Of a stretch of 33,752 nt of DNA, positions 1 through 6,262 are shown in pieces (position 1 is the stretch's first letter; each line of letters opens with the position of its first letter). A program made the translations under genes and the position numbers. The notes beneath the pieces were generated by a model that was given only the letters and a program-made list of their open reading frames with translations, made no database searches and was not told where the DNA came from. Source of the DNA: Pseudomonas uvaldensis (GTDB lineage Bacteria; Pseudomonadota; Gammaproteobacteria; Pseudomonadales; Pseudomonadaceae); contig NZ_JAIWKS010000020.1 of assembly GCF_021271205.1 (NCBI RefSeq), forward strand, positions 1-33,752, given 5' to 3'.

Positions 1-453
1 TGCCAGGATGGTGCCGCTGGCATTGATCACCGACACACGGACTTCATCGTTACCGCCGCCGGCCTGTTCGATGATGGTGGGGGTCTGCCCCATATTGATG
101 TTGTAGATATCGTCGCCTGCACCACCTTCCAGTCGTATTCCCGTGGCCGTGGTATACGGGCCTGCGGAGAGCACGTCGTTGAAGGCAGAGCCTATGACAG
201 TTTCGACCCCAGTGAGAATATCCCCCTCGGCGTCGCCACCTTGACCAACAAGCCCAGTTCCCTGGCGCAAATCTATACTGATACCTTCGGTAGACGCCGA
301 ATAATCAACTGTATCGGTACCCGCTCCACCATCAATCTTATCCGCGCCGGCAGTGCCCTTGATCACATCGTTGCCGCCCAGGGCGTAGATCTCATCATCC
401 CCTGCGGTGCCAATGAGTGCGTCTGCACCGGCTGTTCCATTAATAACTGCCAT
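1..453 (-). CDS. RTX-repeat (hemolysin-type calcium-binding) protein, 5' part
   Basis: This is the first 151 codons of a gene that runs off the left edge. The start ATG (453-451) is preceded on the minus strand by AGGAAGAAG at good spacing. The reading begins MAVINGTAGADALIGTAGDD and carries glycine/aspartate nonapeptide-like repeats (GGNDVIKGTAGADKIDGGAG, later GGAGDDIYNINMG), the hallmark of RTX proteins that bind Ca2+ once outside the cell. There is no N-terminal signal peptide, as expected for type I secretion with a C-terminal signal, which lies outside the window. Repeats beginning at the second codon fit a short repeat-only protein or an RTX protein with a distal catalytic or adhesive domain. 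The function cannot be read from this part. Confidence 0.8.
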   Translation of the reverse strand, partial: MAVINGTAGADALIGTAGDDEIYALGGNDVIKGTAGADKIDGGAGTDTVDYSASTEGISIDLRQGTGLVGQGGDAEGDILTGVETVIGSAFNDVLSAGPYTTATGIRLEGGAGDDIYNINMGQTPTIIEQAGGGNDEVRVSVINASGTILA

Positions 454-993
454 TTTCTTCTTCCTAGTGCTCTAAGGATGGTGGAGGAGGTCTTATAAAA
501 TCAGTGTTGGATTACAAAATTGAAGCAAGAAACTCCGCAACTTCTTACAGCTGTGGCCAGTGAAGCTTGAGCGGAAATTTCGCTTGAAAATGGGTATCCA
601 AAGGGTCATTTATTAATTTTTTCAGACACGACAAAAAACTGCCCGATTTGAAGAAATCGGGATGTATTTGATTTTGTATGTGATTAATTGCGTGTTGGTG
701 CAGCCAATCCATGCTGAGCTTCCATCCTTGGCTCTTCTCCCCTGTCGGAATGTTAATTGGGCATCGAGCGTCCGTGCGTGATAGCACGATAATATCTCTT
801 TACACAAGAGGTATGATGTCAAAGGAACGTAGCGTGCTGCTGACGTCATATGCCGGTTAGTGCGACCTGGCGTGACAAGGCACTACACAGATGCGAGTGC
901 ATTGGCTCGACGTCAGCGCTCTGCGCACTTTTACTCCATATTGGTACCTGATTCGCCCCGTTAGCGGCCTCACTCGCCGTCGCATGCTGAAGG
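454..993. other. Gene-poor, AT-rich interval
   Basis: About 540 bases between the RTX start and the decayed lipoprotein copy. The part near 490-830 is visibly AT-richer than the rest of the window. It holds one convincing signal, a minus-strand intrinsic terminator at 633-661. A minus-strand open frame (545-787, GTG start) runs through that terminator, so I do not call it a gene. A perfect TTGACA lies on the minus strand at 822-817, but the best -10 (TATTAT, 794-789) is 22 bp away. The interval could hold a small RNA or remnants of a lost gene. Confidence 0.5.
633..661 (-). terminator. Intrinsic terminator (minus strand) without an assigned gene
   Basis: Read on the minus strand, CCCGATTT-CTTC-AAATCGGG is an 8-bp perfect stem with a 4-nt loop, followed by CAG and six T (638-633). 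This is a textbook rho-independent terminator. No recognisable protein gene lies just upstream on that strand, so it ends either a small RNA or a remnant transcript. Confidence 0.75.
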
Positions 994-1101
994 CTATTGC
1001 GAGACGTTGCGAGGCCTGAGCTTACCCACAGGAATCTGCACGGAAGACATGCCGCCATCGGCGTTGTCCTTGGTCTCGTTAACCGATCCGCTCGCCTTCA
1101 T
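994..1101 (-). pseudogene. Decayed paralogue of the 48-aa lipoprotein at 2043-2189
   Basis: The minus-strand frame ATG(1101)-TAG(994) encodes 35 residues. Its middle, SVNETKDNADGGMSSVQ, aligns with DNETKDNTDGTKSSVQ of the intact small lipoprotein about 1.1 kb away. The DNA identity in that stretch is obvious, including GAGACCAAGGACAACGCCGA against GAAACCAAGGACAACACCGA. The signal peptide is not readable upstream: the frame continues to a Cys codon just before the ATG but no hydrophobic segment precedes it. The C-terminus has drifted (LRPRNVSQ). I read it as a broken copy; a short but real small protein cannot be excluded. Confidence 0.5.
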
Positions 1102-1211
1102 ACATTCCGAAATAAACCCATCCCTCCTCGACTCCCCCTGTACGCCGCGGCTTCTAGACTTCATCGCACCGCATTCACCTGCCGATACCCTTCGTCCCGG
1201 TGGTTATAGTG

Positions 1212-1239
1212 TTGATCATTAATTTTCAGTAGGTATAGT
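1212..1239 (+). promoter_or_regulatory. Putative sigma70 promoter of hicAB with possible operator
   Basis: TTGATC (1212-1217), a 16-bp spacer and TATAGT (1234-1239) lie about 30 bp before the hicA start. The -10 is embedded in GGTATAGTACC, a short inverted repeat (GGTA/TACC), a plausible place for autoregulation by the HicB ribbon-helix-helix domain. This is inference from position only. Confidence 0.5.
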
Positions 1240-1268
1240 ACCCACCAAGCACACCACAAGGAGGTGTT

Positions 1269-1517
1269 GTGAATAGCCGATTTTTGATAGGCCAGCTCGT
1301 CGCGGACGGTTGGTACCTGGTACGGGTTCGGGGCAGCCACCATCCTTTCAAACACCCCACCAAACCGGGACTGGTCACGGTTCCTCATCCCAAGAAGGAC
1401 CTGCTCAAGAAAACGGCCATCAGTATCCTGCAACAGGCCCTGCTCCAGACCGCCCGTTGCCCAGCGTCCGCGGAGGACAATGAATATGCTGTACCCGATT
1501 GCGATTTCCATGGGTGA
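1269..1517 (+). CDS. hicA: HicA-family mRNA interferase toxin, with C-terminal extension
   Basis: HicA toxins are small double-stranded-RNA-binding-fold RNases that cleave mRNA and are neutralised by HicB. The family signature is intact: LVADGWYLVRVRGSHHPFKH, which contains the GSHH catalytic histidine, followed by PGLVTVPHPKKDL. The start is GTG (1269), preceded by AAGGAGG at ideal spacing; no upstream ATG fits. The protein has 82 residues, while HicA proteins usually have about 60 and stop soon after the last helix, here ISILQQALL. The extra 20 or so residues run through the hicB ribosome-binding site and into hicB, overlapping it by about 30 bases in another frame. A lost stop codon is the simplest explanation. 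Whether the longer protein is active cannot be told from sequence. Confidence 0.88.
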   Translation: MNSRFLIGQLVADGWYLVRVRGSHHPFKHPTKPGLVTVPHPKKDLLKKTAISILQQALLQTARCPASAEDNEYAVPDCDFHG

Positions 1518-1896
1518 TGAACAACACGCCTGGGGTGTTGAAGTGCCGGATATTCCCGGCTGTTTTTCCGCTGGCGATGACCTGGACGATGCCATGGCGA
1601 TGGCCCGCGAGGCCATCGAAGGGCATTTCGAGATCCTGGCCGAAGACGGTTCGCCGATTCCGCCAGCCAGCAAAGTCACCCTGCACGCGGCCAACCCACA
1701 ATATGCCGGTTGCACCTGGGCGCTGGTGGATATCGATGTGACCAAATACCTGGGCAAGGCGCAGAAACTCAATATCACCCTGCCCGGCTACCTGCTCAAT
1801 CGTATCGATGAATATGTGTTGCATCATCCCGAGGAGAAAAGCCGTTCCGGGTTCCTGGCGTCGGCCGCGCTCAAGGTGTTACAGCAGGGGCGGTGA
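1486..1896 (+). CDS. hicB: HicB-family antitoxin
   Basis: HicB binds and inhibits HicA and represses the operon. The N-terminal part (MLYPIAISMGDEQHAWGVEV, then PDIPGCFSAGDDLDDA) is the partially degenerate RNase-H-like HicB domain. The C-terminal part (KLNITLPGYLLNRIDEYV, then SRSGFLASAALKVL) is a ribbon-helix-helix DNA-binding domain. Two in-frame ATGs are available. GGAGGA at 1472-1477 is only 2 nt from ATG 1480 but 8 nt from ATG 1486, so I choose 1486 (136 aa). Toxin-first order and overlap with hicA are typical of hicAB operons and imply co-translation. Confidence 0.9.
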   Translation: MLYPIAISMGDEQHAWGVEVPDIPGCFSAGDDLDDAMAMAREAIEGHFEILAEDGSPIPPASKVTLHAANPQYAGCTWALVDIDVTKYLGKAQKLNITLPGYLLNRIDEYVLHHPEEKSRSGFLASAALKVLQQGR

Positions 1897-1930
1897 TACA
1901 AACGGACATAACGTGACCAATGGGTGCCCT

Positions 1931-2020
1931 TGTGGGAGCGAACCTGCTCGCGATGACGTCGGGTCAGCAGACATTGACGTCGCCTGACACTAAGCCATCG
2001 CGAGCAAGCCCGCTCCCACA
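1931..2020. repeat. REPIN (inverted REP doublet), 90 bp
   Basis: TGTGGGAGCGAACCTGCTCG at the left and its inverted partner CGAGCAAGCCCGCTCCCACA at the right enclose a short spacer. This is the Pseudomonas REP doublet whose transcript folds into a long hairpin, moved in trans by RAYT transposases (none in this window). It follows hicB and, with the T-run after it, may also end that transcript. Two more copies of the same total length lie at 16877-16966 and 22973-23062. Confidence 0.85.
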
Positions 2021-2042
2021 GTTTTTTTTGTGTGTTTGGGGC

Positions 2043-2189
2043 CTATTTCTTCTGCCCATCGGACTCCTGCATCTGCACCGAAGACTTGGTGCCGTCGGTG
2101 TTGTCCTTGGTTTCGTTGTCCGATTTGTCGAAGCAGCCCTGCAAGACAAACAGGCAACAGGCGAGGCAAAGGGTTCGGGTGAGGTTCAT
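2043..2189 (-). CDS. Small putative lipoprotein (48 aa)
   Basis: Start ATG at 2189 is preceded on the minus strand by TTGGAGCACGC, a good ribosome-binding site. The product begins MNLTRTLCLACCLFVLQGCF: a short basic N-terminus, a hydrophobic stretch and a lipobox-like LQGC with Cys19, predicting a lipid-anchored outer or inner membrane protein. The mature part is about 30 residues, polar and charged (DKSDNETKDNTDGTKSSVQM). I recognise no functional domain. The lipobox is not canonical (Gln at -2). A degraded relative lies at 994-1101 on the other side of hicAB, so this small gene family has been duplicated here. The real-gene call rests on start site, signal peptide and paralogy. Confidence 0.65.
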   Translation of the reverse strand: MNLTRTLCLACCLFVLQGCFDKSDNETKDNTDGTKSSVQMQESDGQKK

Positions 2190-2363
2190 GGCGTGCTCCA
2201 ACGGATGGCTTTAAGCAGTGACCCCTGATTGCGGCAAATGGTTGCGCCGGTCTTCAGACCGGGCTGATGAACGTTGGCGGTAAAACACCAGGAAAATGTA
2301 AGTAGAATTTTCGCCGTTGCGTTGCTGTCACACCACACAGGTGCATCCATGAGGAACACAGCA

Positions 2364-2768
2364 ATGACCTTTGCAAAAATCGCTCAAAAACTGTCCCTCT
2401 GGGCAGGGAGCCCGAAGACTTTTCTGGGGGCTCTCGTGTTGTTGGCCCTCTGGGCTTGCAGCGGGCCTTTTTTCAAGTTCAACGATACGTGGCAACTGAT
2501 CATCAACACCTCGACGACGATCATCACGTTTTTGATGGTGTTTCTGATCCAGAACACGCAGAACCGCGACACGGATATTCTCCACTTGAAGGTCGACGAA
2601 CTGCTGCGCGCCACCAAGGAAGCGCAAAACGCGATGCTCGGACTCGAAGCGCTGGACCTCAAGCAATTGGAGGCGCTGCGAAAGCACTACCAGGCCATGG
2701 GCCAGGACGAAGCCAAATCGCTCGAAGGCCTGGACAAAAAAAACAAGATAGACCTGAACCAATGTTAA
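2364..2768 (+). CDS. Low-affinity iron permease family membrane protein
   Basis: The protein has 134 residues from ATG 2364 (an in-frame ATG at 2349 is an alternative; AGGA sits 9 nt before 2364). Two membrane segments, roughly residues 19-38 and 46-66, surround the family core FFKFNDTWQLIINTSTTIIT, followed by FLMVFLIQNTQNRDTDILHL. This is diagnostic of the small bacterial proteins grouped with yeast low-affinity iron permease (Iron_permease Pfam family). The C-terminus is a charged, probably coiled cytoplasmic tail (LKVDELLRATKEAQNAMLG). The transport function is inherited from the family name and is not well proven in bacteria. It is monocistronic and convergent with the SDR gene. Confidence 0.85.
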   Translation: MTFAKIAQKLSLWAGSPKTFLGALVLLALWACSGPFFKFNDTWQLIINTSTTIITFLMVFLIQNTQNRDTDILHLKVDELLRATKEAQNAMLGLEALDLKQLEALRKHYQAMGQDEAKSLEGLDKKNKIDLNQC

Positions 2769-2774
2769 GGAGAT

Positions 2775-2800
2775 GCGCGGTGGCGCAGCGCCACTCGCGC
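2775..2800. terminator. Hairpin between convergent genes (probable bidirectional terminator)
   Basis: GCGCG+GTGGCG pair with CGCCAC+CGCGC across a CAG loop, giving an 11-bp stem with one bulged T. It lies between the iron permease stop (2768) and the SDR stop (2815). There is no T-tract on either side, so termination strength is uncertain. Confidence 0.4.
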
Positions 2801-2814
2801 TTCCCGGTTGTGCG

Positions 2815-3723
2815 TCAGGGCAGCGGATTTCCCCCCGTCACGCCAAACACTTCCCCGGTGATGTAGCTCGACTCCTGGGATGCCAGCAGCACGTAGAGCG
2901 GTGCGCATTCGGCTGGTTGGCCGGGCCGCTTCATCGGCACCTGGGAGCCGAAGGTAGGAATTTTTTCCTGGGGTTGTCCGCCACTGGGCTGCAATACGGT
3001 CCAGATCGGACCAGGGGCCACGGCGTTGACCCGGATGCCCTTGCTGATGACCTGGCCCGCCAGTGCCTTGGTGAACGCCACGATGGCCGCTTTGGTGGTG
3101 GCGTAGTCCAACAACGTCGCAGAGGGATCGTAAGACTGGATGGACGCTGTGTTGATGATCGTCGCCCCCGCCGGCATCAGGGGTATCGCCGCTTTGCAGA
3201 GCCAGAACATTGCATAGATGTTCGTCTTCATGGTGTCGTCGAACTGCGCGGTCGTGATGTCGGCGATGTCTTTCTGCGCTTCCTGTTTGCCAGCGACGTT
3301 CGTCAGGATATCCAGGCCGCCCAGTTGCTCATGGGCGCTCTTGATCAACTGGACGCAAAACGCTTCGTCCTTGAGATCGCCGGGAATCGCGACCGCCCTG
3401 CGGCCTTCGGCCTCGATCAGCTCGACGACTTGCCGCGCATCGCGTTCTTCGCTGGGCAAGTAGTTAATCGCCACATCGGCGCCTTCACGGGCAAATGCAA
3501 TCGCCGCGGCACGGCCGATCCCGGAATCACCACCGGTGACCAGGGCCTTGCGCCCTTCCAGGCGGCCGAAGCCTTGGTAACTTTTTTCACCGTGATCGGG
3601 CTTGGGCACCATCTCCTGATCGATGCCGGGCGGTGACTGCGGCTGGTCGGGAAACGGAGGCTTGGGGTATTGGGTCAGCGGGTTCTGCATCTTGTATTGA
3701 TTGGGTTCTCGGCGTGTGGACAT
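2815..3723 (-). CDS. yghA: YghA-type NAD(P)-dependent short-chain dehydrogenase/reductase
   Basis: A 302-residue classical SDR with the extended N-terminus of the YghA/YdaD group (PPFPDQPQSPPGIDQEMVPK). The cofactor motif TGGDSGIGRA is at residues 63-72. The catalytic set is Ser194 (NTASIQSY), Tyr207 and Lys211 (YATTKAA), with the usual downstream VAPGPIWT. It ends with the SSYITGEVFGVTGG signature of the family. The closest match I recognise is E. coli YghA, an aldehyde/ketone reductase of about 294 aa; relatives are stress-induced. The start ATG 3723 has AAGGAGA 8 nt upstream; the longer open frame to 3780 has no support. It is probably co-expressed with nothing downstream. DUF4142 lies upstream on the same strand and may share a stress regulon (inference). 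Confidence 0.9.
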   Translation of the reverse strand: MSTRREPNQYKMQNPLTQYPKPPFPDQPQSPPGIDQEMVPKPDHGEKSYQGFGRLEGRKALVTGGDSGIGRAAAIAFAREGADVAINYLPSEERDARQVVELIEAEGRRAVAIPGDLKDEAFCVQLIKSAHEQLGGLDILTNVAGKQEAQKDIADITTAQFDDTMKTNIYAMFWLCKAAIPLMPAGATIINTASIQSYDPSATLLDYATTKAAIVAFTKALAGQVISKGIRVNAVAPGPIWTVLQPSGGQPQEKIPTFGSQVPMKRPGQPAECAPLYVLLASQESSYITGEVFGVTGGNPLP

Positions 3724-3798
3724 CGAGCGTCTCCTTTCAGCGGGCAAGATGAACCGGGACGTGCGCGTCCCGGCCTTCAATGAAAAACGTGCGCAAGA

Positions 3799-4302
3799 TC
3801 AGCGGCTGGCCTGCAACGCCCTGGCCATCTCGAGATGGGTCTGCAATTTAGGCAGCGTTTCATCGGCGAATGCCTTGATTTCCGGTACTTGCGTGGTCTG
3901 GGCTTCTTGCTGGATCTGCGCGATGGCTTCCTCGGTGGCCTTGACCTGACTGGCGGCATAAGCCGCTTCGAACGACTCGCCTTCCTGTACTTGCGGAATC
4001 AGGGCCTTGGCCTTCTCTGCCACTTCCTCCCTGGGCTCGACGGGCAGATCGAGCTTCTTCGCAATCTTGGCCAGATGTTGATTGGCGGTAGTACGGTCGT
4101 TGATCACCATGATGGTGTAATCCTTGACCTCCCTGGACTCGGCTTTCCCGTGGGCCATGCGGCTGGCCTCGATATCGGCCATGCCTTTGGCGGAAGCATC
4201 ATTGATGAATTCGGTCGGCGATTGGGCCCAGGCACTGTTGGCACCCAGGCCCATCAACACGACAAGGCTGCTGGTGCGTAAAAAGGTGGCCGTCCGGCTC
4301 AT
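3799..4302 (-). CDS. DUF4142 domain secreted protein
   Basis: A 167-residue protein with a clear signal peptide (hydrophobic LVVLMGLGANSAWA, cleavage before QSPTEF). The mature part is all-helical and typical of DUF4142: FINDASAKGMADIEASRMA near the start, YTIMVINDRTTANQHLAKIA in the middle and a closing helix LPKLQTHLEMARAL. DUF4142 is a ferritin-like four-helix family found in periplasmic proteins of proteobacteria, often in stress-related clusters; no enzymatic role is established. The start is supported by GGAGG 8 nt upstream. It is on the same strand as the SDR gene, 75 bp before it, and may be co-transcribed. Confidence 0.9.
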   Translation of the reverse strand: MSRTATFLRTSSLVVLMGLGANSAWAQSPTEFINDASAKGMADIEASRMAHGKAESREVKDYTIMVINDRTTANQHLAKIAKKLDLPVEPREEVAEKAKALIPQVQEGESFEAAYAASQVKATEEAIAQIQQEAQTTQVPEIKAFADETLPKLQTHLEMARALQASR

Positions 4303-4373
4303 GGTCGCGCCCTCCTCGTCATAAAGGTTCCGGCAGGTTTTGCCTGCCTTTGAATCAGAACCACCGGTGACAA

Positions 4374-4532
4374 TCAGCGAGATGTCATACCCGGTCTGCG
4401 GCCGATTTCGACTTTCACCGGGTGTTTGTCGACACTCAAGGTGGTGGTTCTCCCACTTTTGCGACCCGATTCGGACACCTTCGTTCGATCGTGAGCGATG
4501 TTTCCCGCGTATTTGCTTCTTGAACCATGCAT
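4374..4532 (-). CDS. Hypothetical small basic protein (52 aa)
   Basis: The minus-strand ORF ATG(4532)-TGA(4374) has an excellent ribosome-binding site (CTGGAGGGCCAGAAC directly before ATG). The product starts MHGSRSKYAGNIAHDRTKVS and ends in KVEIGRRPGMTSR; it is rich in Arg/Lys/Ser/Thr with no hydrophobic segment. I do not recognise a family. A longer frame starting at 4625 is open, but the strong Shine-Dalgarno favours the short form. It sits alone in a roughly 700-bp gap upstream of DUF4142 on the same strand. It could be a real small protein or chance. Confidence 0.4.
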   Translation of the reverse strand: MHGSRSKYAGNIAHDRTKVSESGRKSGRTTTLSVDKHPVKVEIGRRPGMTSR

Positions 4533-5014
4533 GTTCTGGCCCTCCAGATTCATGGACATTGGCGAGCAGGGCCCGCCTGACATTCGAAAGGACCGAGGGA
4601 GCAAAGGTTTTAAGAAACGGCGCACGCCACGACGAACGGTGGCGTCAGATCACAGCAACAAATGCAGCCGGGAACGTATTGGATATTCGATGCACGTCCA
4701 TCACAGGAAAAGGATAGCGCCGCCGCTCGAACCGTCAGGGAAAATGATTGCCATGTGCCATCCGGCACACCCTTCTTCAAGCGAAACTCAGCGAGCCCGG
4801 GAGCAATGACTGGGCCTCTCCAAGCTCCGACCCTTCAAAGGGATTACCCACCCACGTTCCTAGGCAAGGTCCTACACAGAACTCTCCGGCAGCTCTCAAA
4901 GACGCCGGAAACAGCCGATTCAAAGCCCCGCACGTTGATCTGTAAAGTCCGGAAACACACACAGAGTGAAACACCCCACGGACAGCACCTTCAACCAAGG
5001 AATGTAATCGCACT
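4533..5014. other. Leader/intergenic region upstream of the oxoamine synthase
   Basis: No supported gene here. The last 40 bases, just before the 5015 ATG, contain two CANGGA motifs (CACGGA 4977-4982 and CAAGGA 4996-5001). The second overlaps the likely Shine-Dalgarno AAGGAA, 12 nt from the start codon. No clear -35/-10 pair was found by eye. Confidence 0.45.
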
Positions 5015-6250
5015 ATGAACCAGATCGCGCAACCGCCCCATCGCTTCACCAACTATCGCAAGGTCATCTCCCTGGCCGATCAGGACTGGCAGAGCGCCGA
5101 AGTCGGCAAAATCTCGGGGCTCAATGTCGAGGTCAAGACCCCCAACGTCCTGGTCGACCAGTATGGACGCACCTTCCATCATTTCTGCACAACGTCCTAC
5201 CTGGGTCTGGACTACCACCCCGCGCTGCTCGACGGCGCCATGACCGCCTTATGGGAGACCGGCACCCTGCGGGTCGCCAATTCGAAGAATCGCTGCAAAC
5301 TGGCAATCCTGGCCCAATACGAAACTCAACTGTCCGAGTTGTTTGGCGCCAGTTGCCTGAGTGCCTTGTCGTGCAGCGCGGCAAGTGCCGGGATCCTGCC
5401 ACTGCTGGCCAGCGGCGCACTCACCGACGACCGGCCCCCCGTCATGGTGTTCGACAAGCACGCCCATTACTCGATGAATCACTTCAAGACCGCCTGTGCC
5501 GATGAAACCCAGGTCATCACCTGCCCGCACAACGACATGGATTTCATCGAGGACCTGTGCAAACGCCAGCGCAACGTGGCATATGTCACCGACGGTGCGT
5601 ACAGCATGGGTGGCGTGGCGGACCTGGACAGTCTGCTGTACCTCAAGCAGCGTTATGGCCTGTTTCTGTATCTGGACGATTCCCACGCACTGTCTACCGT
5701 GGGTGCCTGCGGTGCGGGCCTGGTCCGTCCGCGCCTGCCTGCGGTGGACGAACGTACCTTGATCGTCGCCTCCCTTGCCAAATCATTCGGGGCTAGCGGG
5801 GGGCTGGCGATGTTCGGCAGCGAACGGCACAAAGTGCTGGTACAACGCTACGGCGGGCCGAGCAATTGGTCCCAAAGCCTGAACGCAGCGGCGATTGGCG
5901 CCGGCATGGCCTCGATCCGCCTGCATCGCAGTCGAGAATTGGGCTCCTTGCAGGAACGATTGCAGGCTAATATCCGCTTTTTCGACAGCCTCATCCGTAC
6001 CGAACAGCACGGCAATCCCATGGCGATTCGTCTGGTGCCTTGTGGGGAAGCGACGCTGGCCAACCGGCTGGCCGTGGAACTGGCCGAGCGGGGGTATTTT
6101 ACCTCGGCGGTCTTTTTCCCCGTGGTGCCACAAAACAAGGCCGCAATCCGCATTACCCTGCGTGCCGACATGGAACCGAACGTGATCCGCTCGTTCTGTG
6201 AACTGATTACCGGGCTGCTACAAGCCCACGGGCGTGAGATACGCCCCTGA
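5015..6250 (+). CDS. Alpha-oxoamine synthase family PLP enzyme (BioF/KBL/CqsA-like), substrate unknown
   Basis: A 411-residue fold-type I PLP enzyme of the alpha-oxoamine synthase family, which condenses an amino acid with an acyl thioester, with loss of CO2 in most members. Visible landmarks are the family entry motif CTTSYLGLDYHPALLDGAM, the region YVTDGAYSMGGVADL, the PLP-anchoring DDSHALSTVG (Asp221, His224) and the internal-aldimine lysine Lys256 in SLAKSFGASGG. A C-terminal NKAAIRITLRADM segment matches the closing domain. Length fits a stand-alone enzyme with no carrier-protein or second catalytic domain. It differs from biotin BioF by context (no bio genes) and by DGAYSMGG instead of the usual DGVFSMDG-type motif. 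Twelve bases separate it from an MFS exporter on the same strand, so the product is probably a secreted small aminoketone-type metabolite or signal (inference). Confidence 0.85.
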   Translation: MNQIAQPPHRFTNYRKVISLADQDWQSAEVGKISGLNVEVKTPNVLVDQYGRTFHHFCTTSYLGLDYHPALLDGAMTALWETGTLRVANSKNRCKLAILAQYETQLSELFGASCLSALSCSAASAGILPLLASGALTDDRPPVMVFDKHAHYSMNHFKTACADETQVITCPHNDMDFIEDLCKRQRNVAYVTDGAYSMGGVADLDSLLYLKQRYGLFLYLDDSHALSTVGACGAGLVRPRLPAVDERTLIVASLAKSFGASGGLAMFGSERHKVLVQRYGGPSNWSQSLNAAAIGAGMASIRLHRSRELGSLQERLQANIRFFDSLIRTEQHGNPMAIRLVPCGEATLANRLAVELAERGYFTSAVFFPVVPQNKAAIRITLRADMEPNVIRSFCELITGLLQAHGREIRP

Positions 6251-6262
6251 AACGAGCGCTCG

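Noticed and set aside
545..787. 80-codon minus-strand frame in the AT-rich gap
   Set aside because: It starts with GTG without a ribosome-binding site, runs through a clear intrinsic terminator at 633-661, and resembles no family.
2247..2262. CCGGTC-TTCA-GACCGG hairpin before the iron permease gene
   Set aside because: Short, no T-run and no recognisable riboswitch features; not enough for a regulatory call.
4332..4348. GGCAGG-TTTTG-CCTGCC hairpin upstream of DUF4142
   Set aside because: Located 5' of the gene with no known motif; may be chance.
4340..5018. Several overlapping plus-strand frames of 60-125 codons before the oxoamine synthase
   Set aside because: Poor starts, no family resemblance and amino-acid make-up typical of chance frames in GC-rich DNA.
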